A DNA stretch of 47,132 nt from Micromonospora tarensis (GCF_016803395.1 NZ_JAEVHL010000024.1:1-47132); one strand, 5' to 3'. Positions 26,961-35,325 are shown, counted from the first letter of the stretch. The notes: generated from the sequence alone by a model not told the origin. Made by a program: numbers and translations.

Positions 26961-28393
26961 CCGAGTTCGACGCGGCCACCGCCGCCGTCCAGGCCGCCCT
27001 CGACGCCGGCGCGCGGTACGCCGACGCGCGGGTGATGCACCGCCGCTACGAGTCGATGACGGCACGCAACGGTGACGTGGAGGAGTTGACCCAGGACGAG
27101 AGCATCGGGCTGGGCGTCCGGGCGCTGGTCGGGGCGAGTTGGGGCTTTCACGCCGTACCCGATCTGTCGGACGCCGCCGCCCGCGAGGCCGGCCGGCGCG
27201 CGACGCGGACGGCGATGGCGAGCGCGCGGGTGCCCGGCCCCCCGGTCGACCTGGTCGCGACCGAGCCGGTCACCGCGAGCTGGGCCTCCGGTTGCCAGCT
27301 CGACCCGCTCGGGGTGCCGCTGTCGGACAAGGGCGACCTCCTCGTCGCCGCGACCCGCACGATGGCCGAGCACGGCGCGGACCTGGCCGAGGGCCTGTAC
27401 CAGATCTGGGACACCGCGAAGTGGTTCGTCTCCAGCGAGGGCCACCGCATCGACCAGCGGATCCGCGAGTGCGGCGCTGGCATCTCGGCCACCTCGATCG
27501 GCGACGGTGAGACGCAGCGCCGCTCCTGGCCCAGCTACCGGGGGCAGTACGGCACCACCGGGTGGGAACTGGTCGAGTCGCTCGACCTGACCGCGCACGC
27601 CGCGCAGATCGCCGAGGAGTCCCGGGCGCTGCTCACCGCTCCGCTCTGCCCGGCCGGTGAGACGGACCTGATCCTCGGCGGCGAGCAGTTGGCCCTACAG
27701 ATCCACGAGTCGGTCGGGCACGCCATCGAGCTGGACCGGATCCTCGGCTGGGAGGCCGCGTTCGCCGGCACGTCCTGGCTGGACCTGGCCCAGCTCGGCG
27801 CGCTGCGCTACGGCTCCGAGCTGATGAACATCACCATCGACCCGACGATCCCGGGTGCGTTGGGCAGCTTCGGCTTCGACGACGAGGGCTCACCGGCGGT
27901 CAAGCGGGACGCGGTCCGCGACGGTCGTTGGGTGGGGGTGCTCGCCGGTCGGGACTCGGCGGCGATGGCCAACCTCGACTACGGCGGCAGCGTACGAGCC
28001 GACGGGTGGGCCCGGCTGCCGATGGTGCGGATGACAAACGTCGGCCTGGAACCCGGCCCGCACACCCTGGACGAGATCATCGCGGCCACCGACGACGGCG
28101 TGCTGATGGATATCAACCGGTCCTGGTCGATCGACGACAAGCGGCTCAACTTCCAGTTCGGCTGCGAGATCGGCTGGGAGATCAAGAAGGGGCGGCGCGG
28201 ACGGATGTTGCGCAACCCCACGTACACCGGGATCGGCCCACTGTTCTGGCGCTCGATGGACATGCTCTCCAGCGAGACGGTTCCCTGGGGGACACCCAAC
28301 TGCGGCAAGGGCCAACCCGGCCAGATCGGGCACACCGGCCACCCGGCGGCGCCGGCCCGGTTCCGCAACGTCCGGGTGGGGGTGTCGGCGTGA
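26957..28393 (+). CDS. tldD: TldD metalloprotease subunit
   Basis: A 478-aa TldD/PmbA-family protein. The zinc motif HESVGH (HExxxH) begins near residue 250 and is the mark of the catalytic TldD subunit. Other landmarks are LQIHESVGHAIELDRILGWEAAFAGTSW (continuing past the motif), LMDINRSWSIDDKRLNFQFGCEIGW and the C-terminal NCGKGQPGQ. ATG 26957 sits seven bases after a TACTGT -10 box (26944-26949), so the mRNA may be leaderless. TldD and TldE form a heterodimeric protease that degrades unfolded peptides, matures some RiPP leaders and acts in CcdA turnover. No RiPP precursor is evident nearby. Stop overlaps tldE start. Confidence 0.93.
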   Translation: MTEFDAATAAVQAALDAGARYADARVMHRRYESMTARNGDVEELTQDESIGLGVRALVGASWGFHAVPDLSDAAAREAGRRATRTAMASARVPGPPVDLVATEPVTASWASGCQLDPLGVPLSDKGDLLVAATRTMAEHGADLAEGLYQIWDTAKWFVSSEGHRIDQRIRECGAGISATSIGDGETQRRSWPSYRGQYGTTGWELVESLDLTAHAAQIAEESRALLTAPLCPAGETDLILGGEQLALQIHESVGHAIELDRILGWEAAFAGTSWLDLAQLGALRYGSELMNITIDPTIPGALGSFGFDDEGSPAVKRDAVRDGRWVGVLAGRDSAAMANLDYGGSVRADGWARLPMVRMTNVGLEPGPHTLDEIIAATDDGVLMDINRSWSIDDKRLNFQFGCEIGWEIKKGRRGRMLRNPTYTGIGPLFWRSMDMLSSETVPWGTPNCGKGQPGQIGHTGHPAAPARFRNVRVGVSA

Positions 28394-29796
28394 GCGCGAG
28401 GAGTGAGCTGGAGCTGGCGGGGCAGGTCGTCGAGCTGGTTCGCCGTCTCGGTGGGCCGGCCGCGCAGGCCGAGGCGGTGGTGACCCGGGCGGACCTGGCG
28501 CTCACCCGGTTCGCCAACTCGGCCATCCACCAGAACGTCTCCGAGTCGACCGCCGAGGTCCGGCTGCGGCTGCACATCGACGGCCGGACGGCCGCCGGCA
28601 GCGGCAGCGTGGTCACCGCCGAGGGGCTGACCTCCCTGGTGGAGCGCACAGTGGCCGCAGCGCGGCTCTGCCCGCCCGACCCGGGTTGGCCAGGGCTGAC
28701 CCCGCCCACGCCGACGCCGGACGCGCCACCTGTCGACGAGGCCACCGCGCACGCCGAGCCGGACCAGCGGGCCGACCGGGTCCGGACGTTCGTGGCCGCC
28801 GCCGGGGGTCTCAGCACCGCTGGCTACTGCCGCACCGCACACCGCTCGTCGGCGTTCGCGAACTCGGCCGGGCACACCGGGTACGGCCGCTCGGCGGAGG
28901 CGGCGATGGACGGCATCGCCCGCCGCGACGGCGCGGACGGGGTGGCCCGGCGCTACGCCGCCCGGCTGTCCGACCTCGACGGCGCCGAGCTGGGCGCGCA
29001 GGCGGCGGCGAAGGCGCAGGCCGCGGCTGACCCGGTCGAGCTGCCGCCGGGGCACTACGAGGTGGTGTTCGAACCGGCCGCCGTGGCGGACCTCCTGCAG
29101 AACCTGTCCTGGTACGGCTTCAACGGCAAGCGGTACGCCGAGCGGCAGTCCTTCGCCGAGCCGGGAGCGGCCCAGTTCGACCGGGCGGTGACCCTGGTGG
29201 ACGATCCGCTGGGCACGTCGGGGCTGCCGTTCGACGCGGAGGGCACCGCCCGAGGGGCGCTGACCCTGGTCGAGGCGGGCACCACCCGCGCGGTGGCACA
29301 CGACCGACGGACCGCCGCCGAGGCGGGCGCGGAGTCCACCGGGCACGCGGTTGCGGGTGGCACCACCTGGGGCCCGATGGCGCGCAACCTGCGGCTGTCC
29401 GGCGCGCCGGCGGGGCCGCCCAGCGCGACGGGCCGGAGCACCACCGGCACGGCGGCGGGCGCGGTGGTCGACACGGACACCGCCGCCCTGGTCGCCGGGG
29501 TTCGCCGCGGGCTGCTGGTCACCGACCTCTGGTACACCCGGGTGCTCGACCCGAAGAGCCTGGTCGTCACCGGGTTGACCCGCAACGGCGTGTGGCTGAT
29601 CGAGGACGGCACGGTGGTCCGGGCGGTCCGCGACCTGCGGTTCACCGAGTCGTACCCGCGGGCGCTCGGGCCGGGGGCCGTGCTCGGGCTGGGCGCGCGG
29701 ACGGTGCGCCAACCGGATCGGGTGGACGGTACGTGGTGGGCGGCGCCGTCGCTGCGACTGGCGTCGTGGCACTTCACCGGGGGTGCCTCCGGCTGA
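28390..29796 (+). CDS. TldE/PmbA metalloprotease partner subunit
   Basis: A 468-aa TldE/PmbA-family protein lacking the HExxxH motif, as expected for the non-catalytic partner. Features are the N-terminal TRFANSAIHQNVSEST, the central GHYEVVFEPAAVADLLQNLSWYGFNGKRYAE and the C-terminal VVTGLTRNGVWLIEDGTVVRAV. GTG 28390 overlaps the tldD stop (GTGA), giving strict coupling and likely 1:1 synthesis. The first codons (VSARSELEL) are encoded by an 18-bp string also found upstream of dapD. The C-terminal half retains the two-domain TldE layout. Cytoplasmic. Confidence 0.92.
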   Translation: MSARSELELAGQVVELVRRLGGPAAQAEAVVTRADLALTRFANSAIHQNVSESTAEVRLRLHIDGRTAAGSGSVVTAEGLTSLVERTVAAARLCPPDPGWPGLTPPTPTPDAPPVDEATAHAEPDQRADRVRTFVAAAGGLSTAGYCRTAHRSSAFANSAGHTGYGRSAEAAMDGIARRDGADGVARRYAARLSDLDGAELGAQAAAKAQAAADPVELPPGHYEVVFEPAAVADLLQNLSWYGFNGKRYAERQSFAEPGAAQFDRAVTLVDDPLGTSGLPFDAEGTARGALTLVEAGTTRAVAHDRRTAAEAGAESTGHAVAGGTTWGPMARNLRLSGAPAGPPSATGRSTTGTAAGAVVDTDTAALVAGVRRGLLVTDLWYTRVLDPKSLVVTGLTRNGVWLIEDGTVVRAVRDLRFTESYPRALGPGAVLGLGARTVRQPDRVDGTWWAAPSLRLASWHFTGGASG

Positions 29797-30051
29797 CCGG
29801 GCAGTGACGTTCTTAACAACGTGCATCGATCGGCGCGCCAGGGCTTTCCCGCCGGCCGGACACACGGGACACTCCCTTGCGCGGACGGCCCGCAGAGATC
29901 GGCGTAACGTGTGTCACTTAGCTGCGTCGGTCGATCCGGCGTGGCCGTTGGTGTGCGCATGACGTGGCAGCGGGTGCGGGTTTCGCCGGTCCGTGTGCCG
30001 ACCGGAGAGAGACCAGCCGGCCCCTACGGGCCCGTCGAGGAGACGACTCGA

Positions 30052-30858
30052 ATGACTTCAACGGCAACGAGGCCGCGGGGAGCGCGGGCACGCGCCGCCA
30101 TCGCGGCGAAGACGTTGCGTACCGACCGATGGTGGTTCGCCCCGCTGATCACCGTGGTCGGGCTCAGCGCCTGGGTCGCGTACGCGACGGTCCGGGTCTT
30201 CATGCACAAGTGGTACTGGGTCGAGGACTTCCACTACCTGACGCCGTTCTACTCCCCGTGCGTGACCGAGCGGTGCGTCGAGGGCGCCTCGCACTTCGGT
30301 CGGTTCCTGCCGGGTTGGTGGATCATCCCGGACGCCGCGCTGACCCTGCCGTTCCTGCTGCTGTTCCGGCTCACCTGCTACTACTACCGCAAGGCGTACT
30401 ACCGGTCGTTCTGGCTGTCGCCGCCGGCCTGCGCGGTCCCGGACGGGCACAAGGAGTACAGCGGTGAGACCCGTTTCCCGCTGCTCGGCCAGAACCTGCA
30501 CCGCTACTTCTTCTACGCCGCCGCGATCATCTCGCTGATCAACACGTGGGACGCGATCCTCGCCTTCCACTCGCCGAAGGGCTTCGGCTTCGGGCTGGGC
30601 AACATCATCCTGCTGCTCAACGTGGTGATGCTCTGGGCGTACACCATCTCCTGCCACTCCTGCCGGCACATCATCGGCGGCCGGCTCAAGCACTTCTCCA
30701 AGCATCCGGTGCGATACCGGGCCTGGACCGGCGTCTCCTGGCTGAACGTCCGGCACATGCAGCTCGCCTGGATCACCCTCGGCACCCTGGCGCTCACCGA
30801 CTTCTACGTCATGGCACTCGCGGCCGGGTGGTTCTCCGACCTGCGGTTCATCAACTAA
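30052..30858 (+). CDS. sdhC: Succinate dehydrogenase membrane anchor subunit (Sdh1-type)
   Basis: A 268-aa integral membrane anchor with five TM segments starting near residues 27, 87, 146, 181 and 233, much longer than classical SdhC or SdhD. It resembles the single anchor of mycobacterial Sdh1 (Rv0249c type), which replaces separate SdhC and SdhD. Motifs include SPCVTERCVEGASHFGRFLPGWW and SCHSCRHIIGG, whose Cys and His residues face the membrane surface. ATG 30052 follows GGAGACG. It transfers electrons from the iron-sulfur subunit to menaquinone. First gene of sdhCAB; the 255-bp upstream gap should hold the promoter, but I could not assign it confidently. Confidence 0.9.
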   Translation: MTSTATRPRGARARAAIAAKTLRTDRWWFAPLITVVGLSAWVAYATVRVFMHKWYWVEDFHYLTPFYSPCVTERCVEGASHFGRFLPGWWIIPDAALTLPFLLLFRLTCYYYRKAYYRSFWLSPPACAVPDGHKEYSGETRFPLLGQNLHRYFFYAAAIISLINTWDAILAFHSPKGFGFGLGNIILLLNVVMLWAYTISCHSCRHIIGGRLKHFSKHPVRYRAWTGVSWLNVRHMQLAWITLGTLALTDFYVMALAAGWFSDLRFIN

Positions 30859-30870
30859 AGGGCCCCTGAC

Positions 30871-32799
30871 ATGACCACTACCACTCGCATCGCACGACAC
30901 CACTACGACGTCGTCGTCATCGGGGCCGGCGGCGCCGGCCTGCGCGCGGCGATCGAGGCCCGACTGGCTGGCAAGAAGACCGCGATCATCTCCAAGTCGC
31001 TGTTCGGCAAGGCGCACACGGTGATGGCCGAGGGTGGCGCGGCCGCCGCGATGGGGAACGTGAACAGCCGGGACAACTGGCAGGTGCACTTCCGCGACAC
31101 CATGCGCGGCGGCAAGTTCCTCAACAACTTCCGGATGGCCGAGCTGCACGCGAAGGAGTCGCCGCAGCGGATCTGGGAGCTGGAGACGTACGGGGCGCTC
31201 TTCGACCGCACCAAGGACGGCAAGATCTCGCAGCGCAACTTCGGCGGCCACGAGTACCCGCGCCTGGCGCACGTGGGTGACCGGACGGGTCTGGAGCTGA
31301 TCCGCACCCTGCAGCAGAAGATCGTCTCGCTCCAGCAGGAGGACCAGCGGGAGTTCGGCTCGTACGACGCCCGGATCCGGGTCTTCTCCGAGACGACCAT
31401 CACCGAGCTCATGCTCGACGGTGACCGGATCGCCGGCGCGTTCGGCTACTACCGCGAGTCGGGCGAGTTCATCCTCTTCGAGGCGCCGGCGGTGGTGCTG
31501 GCCACCGGCGGCGTCGGGCGCTCCTACAAGGTCACCTCGAACTCCTGGGAGTACACCGGGGACGGGCACGCGCTGGCGCTGCGCGCCGGGGCGACGCTGA
31601 TCAACATGGAGTTCCTCCAGTTCCACCCGACCGGCATGGTCTGGCCGCCGTCGGTGAAGGGCATCCTGGTCACCGAGTCGGTACGCGGTGACGGTGGCGT
31701 CCTGAAGAACTCCGACGGCAAGCGGTTCATGTTCGACTACGTCCCCGACGTCTTCCGCAAGCAGTACGCGGAGACCGAGGAGGAGGCGGACCGCTGGTAC
31801 ACCGACCCGGACAACAACCGCCGTCCACCGGAGCTGCTGCCCCGCGACGAGGTGGCCCGAGCGATCAACAGCGAGGTCAAGGCCGGTCGGGGCTCCCCCG
31901 CCGGTGGTGTCTTCCTGGACATCGCGAGCCGGCGTTCCTCCGACGAGATCCGCCGCCGGCTGCCGTCGATGTACCACCAGTTCAAGGAGCTGGCCGACGT
32001 CGACATCACGGCCGAGCCGATGGAGGTCGGGCCGACCTGCCACTACGTGATGGGTGGCGTCGAGGTGGACCCGGACTCGGGCGCTGCCTTCGGCCACGTA
32101 CGCGGGCTGTTCGCCGCCGGTGAGGTCTCCGGTGGCATGCACGGCTCCAACCGGCTGGGTGGCAACTCCCTGTCCGACCTGCTGGTCTTCGGCAAGCGGG
32201 CCGGTGGGCACGCGGCCAGTTACGCCGACGGGCTGGACGCCCGGCCGAGGGTCGCCGTGAACGCCGTCGAGGCCGCGGTGGAAACCGCGCTCGCGCCGCT
32301 CCAGCGGGACACCGGCGAGAGCCCGTACACCCTTCAGCAGGACCTCCAGGCGGTCATGGGTGACCTGGTGGGCATCATCCGCAGGGAGGGTGAGCTGGCC
32401 GACGCGCTGGTCCGGCTCGCCGAGCTGCGTGAGCGGGTGGCCAAGGTGAGCGCGGCCGGCGGCCGGCGCTACAACCCGGGCTGGCACCTGGCTCTGGACC
32501 TGCGCAACATGCTGGTGGTCTCGGAGTGCACCGCGAAGGCGGCGCTGGAGCGGCAGGAGTCGCGCGGCGGGCACACCCGGGAGGACTACCCGGCGATGGA
32601 GCCGAAGTGGCGGCAGGTCAACCTGGTCTGCTCGCTGGACGGGGACACCGTGCAGCTGACCCGCAAGCCGCTGCCGAAGATGCGGCCGGAGCTGATCGGC
32701 CTCTTCGACCGGGCCGAGCTGGCCAAGTACCTCACCGACGAGGAGCTCGCCGACTTCGACGCCCTCGTCGCCGACGCTGGAGAGGCGGACAACCGATGA
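30871..32799 (+). CDS. sdhA: Succinate dehydrogenase / fumarate reductase flavoprotein subunit
   Basis: A 642-aa FAD subunit oxidising succinate to fumarate. GAGGAGLRAAIEA is the dinucleotide-binding loop near residue 18. AHTVMAEGG contains the His that covalently binds FAD. HPTGMVWP and GMHGSNRLGGNSLSDLL are substrate- and FAD-binding segments, and RGDGG is an active-site motif. ATG 30871 follows AAAGGG at a suitable distance. The gene is intact over 1.9 kb, in contrast to several neighbours with frame breaks. Stop overlaps the sdhB start (ATGA). Confidence 0.96.
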   Translation: MTTTTRIARHHYDVVVIGAGGAGLRAAIEARLAGKKTAIISKSLFGKAHTVMAEGGAAAAMGNVNSRDNWQVHFRDTMRGGKFLNNFRMAELHAKESPQRIWELETYGALFDRTKDGKISQRNFGGHEYPRLAHVGDRTGLELIRTLQQKIVSLQQEDQREFGSYDARIRVFSETTITELMLDGDRIAGAFGYYRESGEFILFEAPAVVLATGGVGRSYKVTSNSWEYTGDGHALALRAGATLINMEFLQFHPTGMVWPPSVKGILVTESVRGDGGVLKNSDGKRFMFDYVPDVFRKQYAETEEEADRWYTDPDNNRRPPELLPRDEVARAINSEVKAGRGSPAGGVFLDIASRRSSDEIRRRLPSMYHQFKELADVDITAEPMEVGPTCHYVMGGVEVDPDSGAAFGHVRGLFAAGEVSGGMHGSNRLGGNSLSDLLVFGKRAGGHAASYADGLDARPRVAVNAVEAAVETALAPLQRDTGESPYTLQQDLQAVMGDLVGIIRREGELADALVRLAELRERVAKVSAAGGRRYNPGWHLALDLRNMLVVSECTAKAALERQESRGGHTREDYPAMEPKWRQVNLVCSLDGDTVQLTRKPLPKMRPELIGLFDRAELAKYLTDEELADFDALVADAGEADNR

Positions 32800-33857
32800 G
32801 CGCGAAGCGTCAGTTCCGGATCTGGCGGGGTGACGAGACCGGCGGTGATCTGCAGGACTACATGGTGGAGGTGAACGAGGGCGAGGTCGTTCTCGACGTT
32901 ATCCACCGCCTCCAGGCCACCGACGCGCCCGACCTGGCCTGCCGGTGGAACTGCAAGGCCGGCAAGTGCGGCTCCTGCTCCATGGAGATCAACGGCAAGC
33001 CGCGGCTGGGTTGCATGACGCGGATGTCGACCTTCGGCGACGACGAGACCGTCACGGTCACCCCGCTGCGCACCTTCCCGGTCATCCGAGACCTGGTCAC
33101 CGACGTCTCGTTCAACTACGTGAAGGCGCGGGAGACCCCGGCGTTCGCGCCTCCGGCGGACGTGGCTCCGGGTGACTACCGGATGCAGCAGGTCGACGTC
33201 GAGCGCTCGCAGGAGTTCCGCAAGTGCATCGAGTGCTTCCTGTGTCAGACGGTCTGCCACGTGGTCCGCGACCACGAGGAGAACAAGCAGGCCTTCTCCG
33301 GCCCCCGGTACTTCATCCGGGCCGCCGAGCTGGACATGCACCCGCTGGACACCAAGACCGACCGCAAGGAGTACGCGCAGGCGGAACAGGGCCTCGGTTT
33401 CTGCAACATCACCAAGTGCTGCACCGAGGTCTGCCCCGAGCACATCAAGATCACTGACAACGGGATCATCCCCATGAAGGAACGGGTCGTCGACCGCAGG
33501 TACGATCCCCTTGTGTGGCTAGGTAGCAAGATCTTCCGTCGGGGCGAGACGCCCCAGACCAGCGTGACCACCGCCCGTCCGGGCACGGCGACGTCGGGCT
33601 CCGCCCGGGGTGGGCTGCACTCGCACTCGGGTGGCTCGCACGATCCGCGGGCTGAGGCGCAGGCGCAGCGCGGCGTCAACTGGGACCGGGAGGTGCCCCA
33701 CCCGACCGCTCCGGCGGTCGACGACCGGGGCAGGCTGCCGCTGACCGAGCTCACCTTCGACCGGGCCGCCGCGCCGTCGCCGTTCGGCGACGACGTGACC
33801 TTCCCGCTGCCTCCGGAGCACCTCAACTTCGCGCACCCGGAGCAGGACAAGCACTAA
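32796..33857 (+). CDS. sdhB: Succinate dehydrogenase iron-sulfur subunit with long C-terminal extension
   Basis: A 353-aa subunit. The [2Fe-2S] site uses Cys49, 53/58, 61 and 73. The second domain has CIECFLCQTVC (144-154) and CNITKCCTEVC (203-213) for the [4Fe-4S] and [3Fe-4S] clusters. Mycobacterial Sdh1 SdhB is about 248 aa and ends near WLGSKIF, at residue 247 here. The remaining roughly 106 residues are disordered-looking, with Thr/Ser/Gly runs and a HSHSGGSH cluster, then WDREVPHPTAP and a Pro-rich end. The tail is in the same frame, with normal codon use and its own stop, followed by a terminator. Its role is unknown. Confidence 0.93.
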   Translation: MSAKRQFRIWRGDETGGDLQDYMVEVNEGEVVLDVIHRLQATDAPDLACRWNCKAGKCGSCSMEINGKPRLGCMTRMSTFGDDETVTVTPLRTFPVIRDLVTDVSFNYVKARETPAFAPPADVAPGDYRMQQVDVERSQEFRKCIECFLCQTVCHVVRDHEENKQAFSGPRYFIRAAELDMHPLDTKTDRKEYAQAEQGLGFCNITKCCTEVCPEHIKITDNGIIPMKERVVDRRYDPLVWLGSKIFRRGETPQTSVTTARPGTATSGSARGGLHSHSGGSHDPRAEAQAQRGVNWDREVPHPTAPAVDDRGRLPLTELTFDRAAAPSPFGDDVTFPLPPEHLNFAHPEQDKH

Positions 33858-33871
33858 CCACCCGAACAACA

Positions 33872-33904
33872 GCGGGGGCCGTGGCAGCAGCCACGGCCCC
33901 CCGC
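33872..33904 (+). terminator. Terminator hairpin after sdhB
   Basis: Stem GCGGGGGCCGTGGC (33872-33885) pairs with GCCACGGCCCCCCGC (33890-33904) across a four-base loop, 15 bases after the sdhB stop. Closes the sdhCAB transcript. Confidence 0.88.
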
Positions 33905-33926
33905 CCCATTCCCAGGCCGGCGGTCC

Positions 33927-33961
33927 GGGTGCGGGTAGGGGTGGGGGGGTTGGTTAGGGGG
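33927..33961 (+). other. G-quadruplex-prone tract between sdhB terminator and Nudix gene
   Basis: G-runs at 33927-29, 33933-35, 33938-41, 33943-49 and 33957-61 with short loops on the plus strand. The tract covers the stop region of the convergent Nudix gene. Folding potential is judged by eye. Confidence 0.5.
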
Positions 33962-34394
33962 TTTTGAGCAGGGGGCGGAGGGCCGCCACGATGGGGGCGT
34001 CGGCGGGGAGCCAGGTGACCGAGTCCAACTCGTCCACGGTGAGCCAGCGGAGCGCCTCGTGCTCCAGCGCCTGTGGCTGGTCGTCGCCGAGCAGGCGAGC
34101 GGCGTACACCTTGAGCACCGAACGGCCGTGCGCCATCCGGACGTTGCGGCCGACCCGCTCGCCGATCTCGACGCGTACCGCCAGCTCCTCGGCGCACTCG
34201 CGGATCAACGCGTCGGTCTCGGCCTCCCCCGGCTCGACCTTTCCGCCCGGAAACTCCCACATGCCCGCCACCTCGGGCGGCGCGGAACGCGCACAGGCGA
34301 GCACCCGCCCATCCCGGATGATCGCCGCGCCGACGATCACCTTCAGGTCCCGTCGTTCGGCCTGCCGGCCGCCATTCGCCCGTTCGGTCTGCAC
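33954..34394 (-). CDS. Nudix hydrolase, MutT-like (8-oxo-dGTP diphosphatase type)
   Basis: A 146-aa Nudix protein. The box GGKVEPGEAETDALIRECAEEL fits GX5EX7REUXEEXGU except Val or Ala at the last Gly. The WEFPGGKVEPGE context is typical of MutT-type pyrophosphohydrolases that clear oxidised nucleotides such as 8-oxo-dGTP. The C-terminal EHEALRWLTVDELDSVTWLPAD is also MutT-like. GTG 34394 gives about 18 residues before the first strand (LKVIVGAAII). The gene ends at a G-rich tract. Substrate is inferred from family. Confidence 0.88.
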   Translation of the reverse strand: MQTERANGGRQAERRDLKVIVGAAIIRDGRVLACARSAPPEVAGMWEFPGGKVEPGEAETDALIRECAEELAVRVEIGERVGRNVRMAHGRSVLKVYAARLLGDDQPQALEHEALRWLTVDELDSVTWLPADAPIVAALRPLLKTP

Positions 34395-34577
34395 GGCCGT
34401 CCAGGGTGCCAGATCAATCGGCGGTTTGGGTACCGTAGCCGTCCGCTAGGCCAACAAGACACGGAAGTGTGGGCGTGGACACCCCCTCCGGGCAGCGAGA
34501 GACTAGGAGACACCGACAAGACACGGGATGGCGACGATTTGGCCACAAGCCGGCAACGGCGCTTGGGGGGTGCGGTG

Positions 34578-34886
34578 ATGCGCGTGCTGTTCAACAGCAG
34601 GGCCAAGCACGACTACCTTGCCGACGCGTTGACCTTGCTATCTGGTTGGACACGCGAGGGCGAGCAGATCCGACGGACGCTCGTGATCGACGATACCCAA
34701 CACGCCGCACTAACTGAACGGGTCAAGGTCGTCGCGGATGCGCTGCATCTGCGACCCGAGATCAGCCGCCGGTCCGACAGCACCCAGATCCGGGTCGGGC
34801 ACGGCAACGGCGAGCCGCTGACCGAGGGCGAGGTCCTGTTGGCCGCTCGCATCGAGGACGCCTACCGGGCGGTGACCGAGTCCTGA
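34578..34886 (+). CDS. Pterin-4a-carbinolamine dehydratase-like protein lacking the His pair
   Basis: A 102-aa protein whose second half matches the PCD fold: SGWTREGEQIRRTLVIDD, then ERVKVVADALHLRPEI, SDSTQIRVGH and ALxARIED near the end (LTEGEVLLAARIEDAYRAV). In active PCD enzymes the helix is followed by a catalytic His-His-Pro-Glu; here the bases encode Leu-Arg-Pro-Glu, so the dehydratase site looks lost. ATG 34578 follows a G-rich stretch (GGGGGG). The upstream gap 34395-34577 contains a direct repeat ACAAGACACGG (34454 and 34517 regions). Family membership is moderately sure; activity is doubtful. Confidence 0.65.
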   Translation: MRVLFNSRAKHDYLADALTLLSGWTREGEQIRRTLVIDDTQHAALTERVKVVADALHLRPEISRRSDSTQIRVGHGNGEPLTEGEVLLAARIEDAYRAVTES

Positions 34887-34915
34887 GCGGCGACCGAGAA
34901 AACATTGAGGTTTCG

Positions 34916-34997
34916 CTGAAAGGCGCAGGGGTAGGAGTTTGGTGCGAGAGCAGACAAGGCTCTCGCACCGGATGAAACCCCAGATTGCGCCTTTCAG
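34916..34997 (+). ncRNA. Rod-like structured 5' leader upstream of a small membrane protein
   Basis: Nested exact complementarity. Outer stem 34916-34927 with 34986-34997 (12 bp, CTGAAAGGCGCA), middle GGG/CCC and GTTT/AAAC pairs (34928-30 with 34979-81; 34937-40 with 34975-78), and inner stem 34941-34951 with 34959-34969 (11 bp) closed by AGACAAG. Asymmetric bulges GTAGGA and GGATG lie on opposite sides. The outer stem takes in CAG of the CAGGAG ribosome binding site, so it can control translation of the gene at 35006. Not matched to any riboswitch I know. Confidence 0.6.
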
Positions 34998-35005
34998 GAG
35001 CCGAC

Positions 35006-35317
35006 ATGACCACCCCCACCCAGAACCGCGCCAACGACCACGTCGAGCACGACGTCCGCCGCGTCCACCATCGCGGTGCCGAGACCAAGCCGTCCTGGAA
35101 GACCAGCGAGCTTGTGATCTACGTGCTCGCGGTCATCGGTGTGCTGATCGCATCGAACGCCGTGGGCGACGGTGCCGCGAACGACGGGGGCGACTACTTC
35201 GCCGCCGACAAGGCCTGGTGGTTCATCACCCTGCTCACCATCGGCTACCTGGTGAGCCGGGGTCTGGCCAAGGCTGGCAGCCGCAGCGCCGACCACGACC
35301 CGCGTAGCGACCACTGA
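35006..35317 (+). CDS. Small membrane protein (103 aa, two TM)
   Basis: Not recognised. The N-terminus is polar and His/Arg-rich (VEHDVRRVHHRGAE). Two hydrophobic segments follow (ELVIYVLAVIGVLIASNAVG and WWFITLLTIGYLVSRGL), separated by a short acidic loop (DGGDYFAADKA), and the tail is charged. ATG 35006 follows CAGGAG by five bases; that site is partly paired in the RNA rod upstream. A terminator hairpin follows, so it is a single-gene unit. The unusual leader suggests tight or conditional translation. A stress or envelope role would be a guess. Confidence 0.8.
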   Translation: MTTPTQNRANDHVEHDVRRVHHRGAETKPSWKTSELVIYVLAVIGVLIASNAVGDGAANDGGDYFAADKAWWFITLLTIGYLVSRGLAKAGSRSADHDPRSDH

Positions 35318-35325
35318 CCACCCTT

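Noticed and set aside
26957..29796. RiPP maturation locus around tldD/tldE
   Set aside because: No precursor peptide, YcaO, radical SAM or dedicated transporter is next to the pair; the housekeeping pair is common in actinobacteria.
29797..30051. Rex- or CRP-type operator before sdhC
   Set aside because: The GTGTGTCAC string near 29910 has only weak dyad symmetry and does not fit either consensus well enough to report.
30058..32574. 838-codon open frame on the minus strand across sdhC and sdhA
   Set aside because: Antisense shadow of two clearly recognised genes; composition is non-protein-like.
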